Of a stretch of DNA of 64,000 bases, positions 8,822-16,700 are shown in pieces. A program made the position numbers and the translations under genes. Source of the stretch: Poindextera sp963719975 (GTDB taxonomy: Bacteria; Pseudomonadota; Alphaproteobacteria; Caulobacterales; Caulobacteraceae); the NCBI GenBank assembly GCA_963719975.1, contig CAVRED010000002.1:86834-150833 (forward strand). The letters run 5' to 3'. A model generated the notes under the pieces. That model had not been told where the DNA came from. It searched no databases and saw only the letters and a list, made by a program, of their open reading frames with translations. Within the stretch, counting starts at the first letter, position 1. Every line of letters begins with the position of its first letter.

Positions 8822-9484
8822 TCAACGCGATGGTCGCAGGGCGAGGCCGAGCCAGGCCGCGGTGGCCGCGAATTTCTCGTCCTGTCCCCAGGGGGATCCG
8901 ACCAGCTTGCCATAGGCGCTGAGCGTCTCGCGGCGGCTGGCTTCAGTGCCGGGCAACCGCTCGGCCAGCTTCGGAAGATCTTTCTCGATCACCATCTCCG
9001 TGGCGATTCCCTTGCGCGTGGCGGCAGCGCGCACGGCGTCGCGATAGAATTCTCTCTCGGCGGCGTGCTGCATTCCGTGCGAAGCGAGAATCGCGGGAAG
9101 CGGCGGCAGAGGCCTTGCCGGCCCGGTCAGAACGCAGCAGCCTTCCAGCGCGCCGTGGATGGAGATGATGTCCTCGAGTGCGCGGCCCGCGAGGTCTTGC
9201 GAGGACTTCGTGCATCGCTCGATGAACGCCTCGCCCGATTTGAGGTCCATGAGCGCAGCATGATGGAACGGCTGTTCCGACCCTTCGATCGCGGAATCAC
9301 ACAGCTGCATCCGGCCACGGAAGAGTAGGCTTGGCGCGGATATCGGGCCATCCAACACGACATAGGTCGCCCAGCCACCCTCTTCGTCGCCGTGCGCGGA
9401 GTGGGTGCGTACGCCCAATGAAACGGCGCTAGGGCCCTTTGAATGTCCGGTCACTTTGCAGGCTCGGCGTGCGGATATGCGCAT
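8822..9484 (-). CDS. Conserved hypothetical protein upstream of the TIR gene
   Basis: 220 residues if read from 9484; a GTG near 9454 is an alternative start. No signal peptide or membrane segment is visible. The C-terminal part (HGMQHAAEREFYRDAV, TEMVIEKDLP, SPWGQDEKFAATAAWLGLAL) is helical and looks conserved, with a pattern of a middle acidic section followed by a small helical cap. I do not recognise a named family. It lies 166 bp upstream of the TIR gene on the same strand and could share its transcript. The frame is intact. Confidence 0.6.
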   Translation of the reverse strand: MRISARRACKVTGHSKGPSAVSLGVRTHSAHGDEEGGWATYVVLDGPISAPSLLFRGRMQLCDSAIEGSEQPFHHAALMDLKSGEAFIERCTKSSQDLAGRALEDIISIHGALEGCCVLTGPARPLPPLPAILASHGMQHAAEREFYRDAVRAAATRKGIATEMVIEKDLPKLAERLPGTEASRRETLSAYGKLVGSPWGQDEKFAATAAWLGLALRPSR

Positions 9485-9578
9485 CCTGCATCAGTGCGGT
9501 GTCGATGTTCAACCTGCGTCGATGCCCGAGCGCGGCCGGGCCGCGCGGGCCGTTCCAGGCCGCGTTCGCCGCCCGCGG

Positions 9579-10451
9579 CTAGCCAGGCGGCTCGGCCCCC
9601 GAGACGGTCGAGCTGAAAACGCCGAGTTCCGCCATCCGCCGGATGTCGGCCGCCCTGGACAGGCCCCAGGGACCCACGCGCAGGCCGAGCGAGGCCGCCT
9701 GGTCCACCCGCTCGGGCGTGACGTCGGTGAAGTGGGGCGACCACTCGACGCCGCCATGCGCCTTGATCGCGGCCAGGTGCGACCCTCCGTGGCCGGACGG
9801 ATCGCAACCGTCGAACCAGGCCGCCTGCGCCATATGGTGCTGCGGGTCCAGGTCGTGCGTGGCGGTCAGGTGCGCGGTTTCGATGCCGGGAGCCTTCTCG
9901 CGCGCCAGGCGGAGCACGCTCCAGTCGAAGGCGATGATCTTCGACGCCTCGAGCCATGACGCGGCCGCGAGGTCGCTCAGCACGGCGTCGACCACGCGCT
10001 CGGGCGCCGGCGCATCGGCGGGATCGACCGGGTCGGTCTTGATCTCGACGTAGATCAGGCGCCGCTCGCCCGGCGCCGCCGCCATCGCCTCCAAGAGCTC
10101 GGGCAGGGTGGGGACGACGAGGCCGTCCATCTGCTCGCGCGTTGGGTAGCGGCGCTCGACCCTCGACCCGGGCCGCGATCGCCCGACGTCATAGCGGCGC
10201 ACCTGCGCCAGCGTCATGGCCTTCAGCGGCGCGGACGGGCGCTCGATCCACGCGCCGCCCAGGCGGGTCTGGTCCGGGCTCAGGCGATAGTCGTGGTGGG
10301 CGATCACGACCCCGTCGGCGGTCATCTGCACGTCGATCTCGAACCCGTCGAACGGCCCGGCCAGGCAACGTCGCGCCCCCTCCAACGTGTTCTCCGGCCA
10401 GGCGCCATAGCCGGTGGCGCCGGCGATCAAGAGCGGCGGGGTCGCAGACAT
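9579..10451 (-). CDS. Glycerophosphodiester phosphodiesterase-fold protein lacking the HRG motif
   Basis: 290 residues, usual length for the GDPD family, which cleaves glycerophosphodiesters to glycerol 3-phosphate and an alcohol in a TIM barrel. It has the N-terminal WPENTLEGA, the metal-binding FEIDVQMTADG, IAHHD, YVEIKTDP and the C-terminal GLRVGPWGLS. The usual first catalytic motif AHRGASG is replaced by AGATGYG, so the first His and Arg are missing. The frame is intact at that point, so this is not an indel effect. It could be a divergent subfamily with another base, or a non-catalytic barrel. The second His (HHD) is kept. No signal peptide is seen. Confidence 0.8.
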   Translation of the reverse strand: MSATPPLLIAGATGYGAWPENTLEGARRCLAGPFDGFEIDVQMTADGVVIAHHDYRLSPDQTRLGGAWIERPSAPLKAMTLAQVRRYDVGRSRPGSRVERRYPTREQMDGLVVPTLPELLEAMAAAPGERRLIYVEIKTDPVDPADAPAPERVVDAVLSDLAAASWLEASKIIAFDWSVLRLAREKAPGIETAHLTATHDLDPQHHMAQAAWFDGCDPSGHGGSHLAAIKAHGGVEWSPHFTDVTPERVDQAASLGLRVGPWGLSRAADIRRMAELGVFSSTVSGAEPPG

Positions 10452-10521
10452 GCGGCCGAGCTAAGCAGCAACCGATGACGATTGCGACCCCGCGCGTTGG
10501 CGCCAAGGACGCTGGGCGCTT

Positions 10522-11325
10522 CTACCGGCGGCGCGCGACGAACCGGGCCTGGCCGATCTGCCCTGCGTGGGCGAGACCGCAGATGAAACGGAGATTGTCC
10601 ATGACGGCGCCCAGCAGTTCGGGCCGGTAGCCGACGGTCGCCAGCGCGTCGAAGGTCAGCTGCATCTCGAGCATGTTGATGTAGAGGTCGAAGTACGAAG
10701 CCATCCGGCCCGTGTCCTCGGCGACCAGCACTTCGGCGTCGCACTCCGTCAGCAGCCGCCGATAGCCGCCGACGTCTTCGATGTTGGCGAAGCTCATCAT
10801 GCGCAGAAAGCGCTCCGCGTCAGCGTCGCCCAACTGCTCCGGTCCCTCGACCCAATCGGTGAAGGCGATGACGCCGCCGGGGCGGACGAGCCGCGCGGCT
10901 TCGGCGACCAGCCTGGCCTTGTCCGCCACGTAGCACCAGGCGTCCTCCCCCCAGACGAAGTCGGCCTCCGCCGAGGGCAGACCGGTGTCGGTCGCATCCG
11001 CCAGGACCAGCCGCGCTTGCCCCTCCAGCCCCTGCTCGCGACACCGCTGTTGGCCCCGCTCGACATTGCGCGGCGTGACGTCCACCCCCGCCATCGCGCC
11101 GACGCCGCGCAGGCGGACCAAGAGGCGCATGGCCGAACCGAGACCGCAACACAGGTCGACGCCGCGCATGCCGGCGCCGATGCCGGCGCGGTCGGCCAGG
11201 TCGAGCGAGGCCGCCATGCCCCCGACATGCAGGAGCTCGCCGAACATCAAAGTGTAAAGGTCGGCTTGGGCGCCGCCATACGCGGCGGTGACGTTGTCCA
11301 GGCTCACGCCTTCGATCGCCCTCAT
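10522..11325 (-). CDS. SAM-dependent methyltransferase
   Basis: 267 residues from ATG 11325 (the frame is open further upstream without homology). The Rossmann-type SAM site shows motif I as VDLCCGLGSAMRLL, the acidic residue in GVDVTPRNV, ADATDTGLP for motif II, and LVRPGGVIAFTDW for motif III. The family resembles small-molecule methyltransferases of the sarcosine/dimethylglycine or ubiquinone type. The C-terminal helical section (SYFDLYINMLEMQLTFDAL) probably covers the substrate. It is divergent from the CMD gene at 11452. The substrate is unknown. Confidence 0.82.
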   Translation of the reverse strand: MRAIEGVSLDNVTAAYGGAQADLYTLMFGELLHVGGMAASLDLADRAGIGAGMRGVDLCCGLGSAMRLLVRLRGVGAMAGVDVTPRNVERGQQRCREQGLEGQARLVLADATDTGLPSAEADFVWGEDAWCYVADKARLVAEAARLVRPGGVIAFTDWVEGPEQLGDADAERFLRMMSFANIEDVGGYRRLLTECDAEVLVAEDTGRMASYFDLYINMLEMQLTFDALATVGYRPELLGAVMDNLRFICGLAHAGQIGQARFVARRR

Positions 11326-11451
11326 CGCCGATGTCTCCGATGCTCCCGCGAACGCGAGGGCAGGCGTAGCACATCGGGGCGCGAAGGGCCGGCGCGCATC
11401 GAAGCGGCCGCGGGGCTGGCGCATTCGCCGGCGCGGTGGAATGGTTCGCCC

Positions 11452-12033
11452 ATGACCGATCCCGCCCGACCCCCACGCTTTCCGCCCCTGTCGTCAGACA
11501 AGATGACGCCCGCCCAGCGCGAGGCGGCGGACGGCATCAGGGCCGGGCCGCGCGGGGGCTTGCGCGGGCCGTTCCAGGCCTGGCTGCGATCCCCGCGGTT
11601 CGCCGACCTCATGCAGCGGGTGGGCGCCTACCTGCGCTTCGAGACCAGCGTACCGGCCAGGCTGAACGAGCTTGCCATCCTGATCACCGCGCGCGCCTGG
11701 GACGCGCAGTTCGAGTGGTGGGCGCACGAGCGGCTGGCGCGCGAGGCGGGCCTCGATCCGAGAATCGCCGAGGCGATCGCCGAGGGCCGGCGGCCGGAAC
11801 CGATGCAGGCCGACGAGGCGGTGGTCTACGACTTCTGCACCGAGCTGCGCGCCATGCGGAACGTCAGCGACGCGACCTTGGCCCGGGCGCTCGACCTGCT
11901 CGGCGAACAGGGCGTGATCGAGCTCATCGGCGTCAGCGGCTACTACGACACCGTCTCGATGACCCTGAACGTGGCCGAGGTCCCGTTGCCGGACGGCGTC
12001 GAGCCGCCGCTGAAGCCGCTGAGAGGGCGGTAG
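11452..12033 (+). CDS. Carboxymuconolactone decarboxylase family protein
   Basis: 193 residues from ATG 11452. The core LNELAILITARAWDAQFEWWAHERLAREAGL is the CMD family fold, an all-helical AhpD-like module. The Cys pair of peroxidase-type AhpD is absent here (WDAQFEWWAH carries none), so a decarboxylase-like or structural role fits better than peroxidase activity. GPFQAWLRSPRFADL is the usual N-terminal helix. It is followed 10 bp later by a GNAT gene and may be cotranscribed. Confidence 0.85.
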   Translation: MTDPARPPRFPPLSSDKMTPAQREAADGIRAGPRGGLRGPFQAWLRSPRFADLMQRVGAYLRFETSVPARLNELAILITARAWDAQFEWWAHERLAREAGLDPRIAEAIAEGRRPEPMQADEAVVYDFCTELRAMRNVSDATLARALDLLGEQGVIELIGVSGYYDTVSMTLNVAEVPLPDGVEPPLKPLRGR

Positions 12034-12043
12034 GCGGGGGCGC

Positions 12044-12817
12044 ATGGATGAGACCGAAGAGCTGATCCGGCTCTGTGGGCGCGCGAGCGTCGCCCAGATG
12101 AGCGATGTGCTTGGGTTCGAACTGCACATGGCGCGCAACTGCGTCCTCGGTCTGACCGGCGAGCCGCTGGCCGACTTCAATGGGCTGACCATCGGCCCCA
12201 ACCCTGACGCCGAGGGCTTCCTCACCCGATCGATCGCGCGGGTGAACGAGCGGGGGCTGCCGCTGGTGGCGGTGATGAGTCCGTATGTGGCGCCGGCGCT
12301 CGCGCCCATCGCGGCGCGGCTGGGCCTGACGCCCGCGGGCGAGCCGCCGCTGATGGTGCTGCGCGCCGGGACCGCCGCTCGGGCGAGCCGTCCCATAAAG
12401 GTCACGCGCGCGCTCGGCGCCGATCTGGTCCGGATCGCCGGCGATCTCGCCGCCGCCGCGTTCGGTCTGCCGCGCGACGCCGTCGCCAGATGCATCGATG
12501 TGGGGATCACCGAGACCGCGGGCGTTGCGGCCTACATCGCCTGGGACGACGACGAGCCGGTGAGCGCGGTCACGGTGACGCCGACCGGAACCGCGGCGGG
12601 GATCTGGGGCATGGCCACGCCGCCGGAGCATCAAGGCAAGGGCGCGGGCCGCGCCCTGCTCGCTCAAGTGATAGACGACTATCGGCGCCGCGGCGTGGAG
12701 CGCTTCTTTCTGGTCGCCACCGAGGCCGGCAAGCCGCTGTACGCGAGCCTCGGCTTCGAGGCGATCGCCGAGCTTTCCGCTTGGGTCCTGGGCCAATCGA
12801 CCCAGGTGCATGGCTAG
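12044..12817 (+). CDS. GNAT family N-acetyltransferase
   Basis: 257 residues. The C-terminal half is a GNAT fold: the acetyl-CoA motif A reads MATPPEHQGKGAGRALLAQV (QGKGAG is the pyrophosphate-binding loop), followed by GVERFFLVATEAGKPLYASLGFEAI. The N-terminal 120 residues look like a second, degenerate GNAT-like half, an arrangement common in double-GNAT proteins. The acceptor is unknown. It follows the CMD gene by 10 bp and precedes a DUF3606 gene by 18 bp. Confidence 0.83.
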   Translation: MDETEELIRLCGRASVAQMSDVLGFELHMARNCVLGLTGEPLADFNGLTIGPNPDAEGFLTRSIARVNERGLPLVAVMSPYVAPALAPIAARLGLTPAGEPPLMVLRAGTAARASRPIKVTRALGADLVRIAGDLAAAAFGLPRDAVARCIDVGITETAGVAAYIAWDDDEPVSAVTVTPTGTAAGIWGMATPPEHQGKGAGRALLAQVIDDYRRRGVERFFLVATEAGKPLYASLGFEAIAELSAWVLGQSTQVHG

Positions 12818-12835
12818 ACCATTGAGGGACTCGAC

Positions 12836-13018
12836 ATGGCGGGCTTGAAGGACAAGCGCGGTTTCATCGACCGGGACAGGCTCGACCTCTCGGAGCGGCA
12901 GGCGGTGGAGTACTGGATGAAGCGTTGGGGCGTGACGCGCGAGCAATTAACCGCCGCCCACCGCAAGGCCGGACGCATGGTCAAGGACATCGCCGCCGAG
13001 TTGGGCAAGAGACGCTGA
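12836..13018 (+). CDS. DUF3606 small protein
   Basis: 60 residues. RDRLDLSERQAVEYWMKRWGVTREQLTAAHRKAGR matches the DUF3606 pattern, a helical domain of about 55 residues common in alpha- and betaproteobacteria with no known function. The basic C terminus (ELGKRR) could bind nucleic acid (inference). It is probably the last gene of the CMD-GNAT transcript. Confidence 0.85.
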   Translation: MAGLKDKRGFIDRDRLDLSERQAVEYWMKRWGVTREQLTAAHRKAGRMVKDIAAELGKRR

Positions 13019-13055
13019 GGACGGCCTTCGCGGGCTTGCAGGGATCGATGGCGGG

Positions 13056-13286
13056 CTAGCGTGGATCGGGGAGGCGGCGGATGGCGCGCCAGCGGCCCTT
13101 CGGCGGGCGCGCGCACTCGAACCAGGCTTCCTCGCCGTCGAATTCGGGCACGTCCTTGGGTGAGAAGAACTTCGGCAGGTGCTTGCGATCGCCCCCCGCC
13201 GTTTTGAAGAACAGCGTCTCGCCGCCATCCTGCGGCAGCCCTCGGCAGCGGATCAGCTTGAACACGCGCATGCGCATGTTCTTCAT
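13056..13286 (-). CDS. Small conserved hypothetical protein
   Basis: 76 residues from ATG 13286, preceded by a weak AGAAG ribosome site. The sequence MKNMRMRVFKLIRCRG, then FFKTAGGDRKHLPKFFSP and FDGEEAWFECARP, is basic in the middle and reads like a compact beta-rich fold. No domain is recognised and there is no signal peptide. It is divergent from the SH3 protein at 13394, about 100 bp away. The composition is that of a real gene rather than a shadow. Confidence 0.55.
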   Translation of the reverse strand: MKNMRMRVFKLIRCRGLPQDGGETLFFKTAGGDRKHLPKFFSPKDVPEFDGEEAWFECARPPKGRWRAIRRLPDPR

Positions 13287-13393
13287 TTGTTCTTCTGTGG
13301 GCGCGGCGTCAAGCGGCGGATCGTGGATGGGACCCGTCTTGCGCGGCGGGGCCGAGGGAGCCCAAGCTGGGCGCTGCAAACCGGGGGATGCCG

Positions 13394-14000
13394 ATGCGCC
13401 AACTCTTCGCCGCTCTGAGCCTGGTCCTGGCCGCTCCGGCGCTCGCCAGCGCCGCCGTCCCGGTGACCAGCGGGGCCTACAACGACGCCATGCTGCTCGC
13501 CTACGACTGCGGCGACCGGCGAGGTCAGCGGCTACTTCGACATGACCCGGGGCGATCAACCGTCGTTCAGCTGCATCTTCTACCTGCACGGCAAGCTCTC
13601 GGGCGCGAGCGCGGCGATCGACACCTACTTTCCGGAAACGCCGAAGGACGATCTGATCAAGGGCAAGCTTGTGCTGACCGACGCCAAGCACTTCGGGATC
13701 CGGCTGGCGGACGAGCACGGCGGCTGCGCCAACGTCGAGTCGTTCGCCGACGCGAGCCAGCCGGCGACCTTCGACCTCGCGGCGGCGCACCCGTGGACGG
13801 CGGTCGCCGTGGTCCGCAGCGACAAGGCCTACTTCTACGACGCCCCTGGCGCGGCCGCGCATCGCAAGGGCTATGTGGTCAAAGGCGACGGCGTCGGCGT
13901 CCGCGCCGCCAAGGCCGGTTGGGCGCAGGTCGACTACGTCGGCGGCGACGCGCCGGTGTCCGGCTGGCTTAAGTCGTCCGACCTCTACCCAACCCCCTGA
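13394..14000 (+). CDS. Secreted SH3-domain protein (one frameshift)
   Basis: ATG 13394 is chosen because a GGGGG stretch lies six bases upstream. Residues 1-21 (MRQLFAALSLVLAAPALASA) form a signal peptide. The text then reads VPVTSGAYNDAMLLAYDC, and a one-base break near 13512 continues as ATGEVSGYFDMTRGDQPSF. The C-terminal third, DKAYFYDAPG to AGWAQVDYVGG and GWLKSSDLYP, is a bacterial SH3 fold. It is likely periplasmic. It ends in a hairpin shared with the convergent esterase gene, whose stop is 7 bp away. Confidence 0.75.
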
Positions 14001-14008
14001 CGGGGGTT
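13991..14008. terminator. Hairpin spanning the stop codons of two convergent genes
   Basis: AACCCCC (13991-13997) and GGGGGTT (14002-14008) form a perfect 7-bp stem with a TGAC loop. The plus-strand stop TGA (13998-14000) is in the loop and the minus-strand stop TAA (14007-14009) is in the right arm. There is no T tract, so it may stabilise 3' ends or stall polymerase rather than terminate alone. Confidence 0.45.
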
Positions 14009-14858
14009 AGCCCGCGGGTTGCGGTTCGGGCTGGGGCTGGGCCTGGGCGAAGACGAAGGCTTCGGGCTCGGCGACGGTGCGGCGGAAAAAGGCCGAGATC
14101 ATCGTCATCATCATCGGACGGAAGACCGCGTGGTTGCCGAAGCCGTGCGGCAGGCCGCCGAAGACGTGCAGGTCGACCTTGCCGCCCTCGGCGCGCACCT
14201 TCTCCTCGAAGCGGCGCGAGGCGCTGACCGGCACCACCTTGTCGGCGTCGCCGTGCAGCAGCATCACCGGCGGATAGTCCGGGCCGACATGCTCGATCGG
14301 GCTGGCCAGCGCAGCGGCCTCTTCCGAGACGTCGGCGCCGGGCAGGGAGCGGGCGGCGAGACCGCCGGAGGGCCTCGCTCCGCCCAGGTGGAACAACACC
14401 GGCGGATAGACAGCCGCCACCGCCGCGCAAGCGGCCGAGACGCCGCCGTCGCCCTCGGGCGGATCGAGCCGGGCGTCGCCGGCCGTGCCGGCCGCGAGCA
14501 GCACCATGTGCGCGCCGGCCGAGTGGCCCTCGAGGCAGAGGTTGTCCGCATCGAACTCAAGCGCGTCAGCGTGGCCGCGCACCCAGCGGATCGCCCGCTT
14601 CAAATCGTGGATCTGCGCCGGCCAGAGCGCCTCGCCGGTCAGCCGGTATTCGATCGGGACGGCGACGAAGCCCTCGGCGGCAAGCGCCTTGGCGTGCTCG
14701 ACCAGCATGTCCTTCGACCCGCGCGACCAGCCGCCGCCGTGCGCCATGACGACCGCCGTGCGCAGCGATCGGCCTTGCGGTCGATAGATGTCGAGGCGCA
14801 GCGGACGCTCACCCGCGTCTCCATAGACAACGTCCTTCTCGATCGCGGTCGCGCTCAT
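14007..14858 (-). CDS. Alpha/beta hydrolase (BD-FAE/HSL-type esterase)
   Basis: 283 residues. The oxyanion-hole motif is MAHGGGW, the nucleophile Ser is in GHSAGAH, the acid Asp is in LHGDADKVVP and the catalytic His is in GGLPHGFG. This order and spacing is that of carboxylesterases of the hormone-sensitive lipase/BD-FAE type. No signal peptide is visible. The C-terminal tail is a Gln/Pro repeat (QAQPQPEPQ). The substrate is unknown. The frame is intact. Confidence 0.87.
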   Translation of the reverse strand: MSATAIEKDVVYGDAGERPLRLDIYRPQGRSLRTAVVMAHGGGWSRGSKDMLVEHAKALAAEGFVAVPIEYRLTGEALWPAQIHDLKRAIRWVRGHADALEFDADNLCLEGHSAGAHMVLLAAGTAGDARLDPPEGDGGVSAACAAVAAVYPPVLFHLGGARPSGGLAARSLPGADVSEEAAALASPIEHVGPDYPPVMLLHGDADKVVPVSASRRFEEKVRAEGGKVDLHVFGGLPHGFGNHAVFRPMMMTMISAFFRRTVAEPEAFVFAQAQPQPEPQPAG

Positions 14859-14944
14859 CGCGGTCTCCCGTTCCCTTGCGTTTCCCCAACGCTAAACCCC
14901 AGCGCGCGCGCCGACAACGTTCCCGCCCGAGCGGAGCGGGCGAG

Positions 14945-15706
14945 CTAGCCCGGCCAGTCCTTGAGCTCGACGAGGGTGTCGGCGAGGAGGTCCTGCAACA
15001 GCGGCGAACGCGGATAGGGCTGGTTGCGGTACTGGCGGAAACCCTCGGCGTGGCCGACGCCGAAGTCGCGTCCGCGCCGTTCGGCCCAGGCTTCCATGGC
15101 GGCGAGGTAGTCGTTCACGCCGTGCTGCTTGGCGACCCAGGCGTGCTGGCTCTCGTGGCAGAGCAGCATGCGGCGCTTGACGTCCATCACCGCGCCGACG
15201 TCGACGCCGAAGTCGGGGCGGACGCGCACGCTCTCGCGGTCGCGCCCGCCGATCGGGTCCATGAAGTAGAGGTGGGGGATGACGTCCAGCGGCTTGGCGC
15301 TCGCATAGTGGGGCACGGTCGAGGCGAAGCAGGCGTCGCGGGCGAGCAGGCTCGTCGCCTCGTGGTCGGGGTGATAGTCGACCGGCGAGGCGGTGATCAC
15401 GATGTCGGGCCGGGCCTCGCGCACGAGGTCCGTGATGCGCAGGCGCGCGTCGGCGTCGTTGAACACGCCGAGGTCCGGCAGGTCGGCGCATGCGTAGGTC
15501 GCGCCGATCAGGGTCGCGGCCGCCGCCGCCTCGTGCTTGCGGATGCGTCCGGTGTCGGCGGGCAGGTGCTCGGTCGAGCCCTGTTCGCCGGCGGTCGCGG
15601 TCGCGATGCGGATCGCGTGCCCCTTGGCGGCCAGCAGCGCGAGCGCGCCCGCGCCCAGCATCTCGGTGTCGTCGGGGTGCGCATGCAGCGCGAGGATGGT
15701 CGCCAT
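14945..15706 (-). CDS. PIG-L family deacetylase (LmbE-like)
   Basis: 253 residues. The zinc site is AHPDDTE at residues 9-15 and DYHPDHEA in the middle, as in N-acetylglucosaminyl deacetylases of the PIG-L/LmbE family. These enzymes remove acetyl groups from GlcNAc derivatives or related small molecules. The C-terminal section (YLAAMEAWAERRG, VGHAEGFRQYRNQPYP) is typical of the subfamily that acts on soluble substrates. No membrane span is seen and the frame is intact. Confidence 0.88.
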   Translation of the reverse strand: MATILALHAHPDDTEMLGAGALALLAAKGHAIRIATATAGEQGSTEHLPADTGRIRKHEAAAAATLIGATYACADLPDLGVFNDADARLRITDLVREARPDIVITASPVDYHPDHEATSLLARDACFASTVPHYASAKPLDVIPHLYFMDPIGGRDRESVRVRPDFGVDVGAVMDVKRRMLLCHESQHAWVAKQHGVNDYLAAMEAWAERRGRDFGVGHAEGFRQYRNQPYPRSPLLQDLLADTLVELKDWPG

Positions 15707-15751
15707 GGAGGGCCGCCTTTGCTGGCGATCCTCTAGCGCTTTCGGCGGGGC

Positions 15752-16003
15752 CTAGGCCAGTTGCGCGGCGCGGCGCCAGGCGGCGCGGGCGGCGATGGCG
15801 GCCCTGAGCTCGCCCTCGCGGGCGCGGTGGAAATCGTGGGCGGCAGGGCAATCCGTGCGCGCGGCGAGCGCGAGCTCGGTCAGGTGGAAACAGTGCAGGC
15901 CGGCGGCGGCGTCGAGGCCGATGGCGCGCGCGCCGGCCTCGGGGTCATGTCGCAGGATATCGCCGGCCGAGAACCAGTACAGCGGGCGGGCAGGCGCGCG
16001 CAC
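15752..16003 (-). CDS. Small hypothetical protein, second gene of an Xre-controlled pair
   Basis: 83 residues from GTG 16003, three bases after the stop of the upstream gene, so translational coupling is likely. The product is Ala/Arg-rich and helical (FHRAREGELRAAIAARAAWRR) with two Cys. No family is recognised. Its promoter would be that of the 16007-16267 gene, which carries two operator-like palindromes. It might be the second member of a phage-type or toxin-antitoxin-type pair, but nothing in the sequence proves this. Confidence 0.5.
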   Translation of the reverse strand: MRAPARPLYWFSAGDILRHDPEAGARAIGLDAAAGLHCFHLTELALAARTDCPAAHDFHRAREGELRAAIAARAAWRRAAQLA

Positions 16004-16006
16004 GCG

Positions 16007-16267
16007 TCAGGCGGTCTCGGCGCGGGCCGGCAACGGCTGGCCAAGCGCGATCTGCGCTTCACCGAGGTCGAAGGCGGTGAGCCCTTGCAGATACCGCGGG
16101 CAGCCGTCGCCGAGGTCGGACATGCGCAGGCCGAGCCAGTCGCGCCACTCGGCCAGAAAGGCGTCCGGGTCGGGCTTGGAAAGGGCGGTCTTGCGCATCG
16201 CCTCCACCCAGATCTGCATGCGCTCAAGGTTGGTCCGGCGGTCAATCGATGTCTTTGGCATGGCCAT
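16007..16267 (-). CDS. Small hypothetical protein, first gene of an Xre-controlled pair
   Basis: 86 residues from ATG 16267 (a second ATG lies at 16261). The product is helical and acidic/basic mixed: RTNLERMQIWVEAMRK, DAFLAEWRDWLGL, LTAFDLGEAQIAL. No domain is recognised. Two copies of the GTGTC-N5-GACAC palindrome lie just upstream, at 16271-16285 and 16306-16320, with a TTGACT hexamer between them on this strand. The adjacent Xre repressor probably controls it. The next gene starts three bases after its stop. Confidence 0.6.
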   Translation of the reverse strand: MAMPKTSIDRRTNLERMQIWVEAMRKTALSKPDPDAFLAEWRDWLGLRMSDLGDGCPRYLQGLTAFDLGEAQIALGQPLPARAETA

Positions 16268-16270
16268 AGT

Positions 16271-16320
16271 GTGTCACATGGACACATCGATGAGTCAAGG
16301 AATTTGTGTCACACAGACAC
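16271..16320 (-). promoter_or_regulatory. Two operator palindromes upstream of the small gene pair
   Basis: GTGTCACATGGACAC (16271-16285) and GTGTCACACAGACAC (16306-16320) share the dyad GTGTC-N5-GACAC, with centres 35 bp apart. A -35-like TTGACT (reverse complement of 16293-16298) lies between them. The same dyad, with one change, overlaps the xre promoter, so binding by the Xre protein is the simplest reading. Confidence 0.65.
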
Positions 16321-16354
16321 TATCCCCTCGCTCTCCCTGGAGAGGTGTGCGATG

Positions 16355-16672
16355 CTAGTCGTCGGTGCCGGTGCGTTTCAGGGCTTTGGCGATGTCGACG
16401 AGTTGGCGGCGTTCGACGGGGGCCAGTTGGTCCCAGATCGACCACAGGCCCTCGGGCTCGGTCGGATCGCGCATGATCAGGTCGGCGGGTTCGCAGCGCA
16501 GCGCCTCGGCCGCGGCCTCGAGGAACGGCTGATCATAACGCCGCCGCCCTGTCTCGATGTTGGAGAGATACGAGCGGTCGATGCCGATCCGCTCGGCAAG
16601 CTGCGCCTGCGTCAGGCCGCGGTATTTGCGCCAGGCGCGGATGAAGTGGCGGGGTGCGTTTCGTATGGCCAC
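16355..16672 (-). CDS. Xre-family helix-turn-helix transcriptional regulator
   Basis: 105 residues. The HTH is at about residues 10-65: RKYRGLTQAQLAERIGIDRSYLSNIETGRR is a standard Xre/Cro fold, with LTQAQLAERI as helix 2 and DRSYLSNIE as the recognition helix. The C-terminal 40 residues (LWSIWDQLAPVERRQLVDIAKAL) probably dimerise. It has its own near-consensus promoter overlapped by an operator-like dyad, so autoregulation is likely. It lies at the border of the phage remnant. Confidence 0.9.
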   Translation of the reverse strand: MAIRNAPRHFIRAWRKYRGLTQAQLAERIGIDRSYLSNIETGRRRYDQPFLEAAAEALRCEPADLIMRDPTEPEGLWSIWDQLAPVERRQLVDIAKALKRTGTDD

Positions 16673-16700
16673 GGCGTGGCGCCCGATGCTGAACCTGTCA

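Noticed and set aside
8800..8822. T-arm-like string GACCCGGACTTGAACC on the plus strand
   Set aside because: No acceptor or anticodon stems fit around it, and the loop does not close; not a tRNA.
8760..8825. Short minus-strand frame (IFEVQVRVAKACKTTNGKLD) after the 8822 gene
   Set aside because: It could be the true C terminus after an indel or a 20-residue micro-frame with TTG start; neither is supported well enough to annotate.
9543..9561. 19-base string shared with 11562-11580
   Set aside because: GCGCGGGCCGTTCCAGGCC occurs in the CMD gene and in the gap after the GDPD gene. The surroundings do not align and the string is GC-biased, so a chance match or tiny fragment is more likely than a repeat family.
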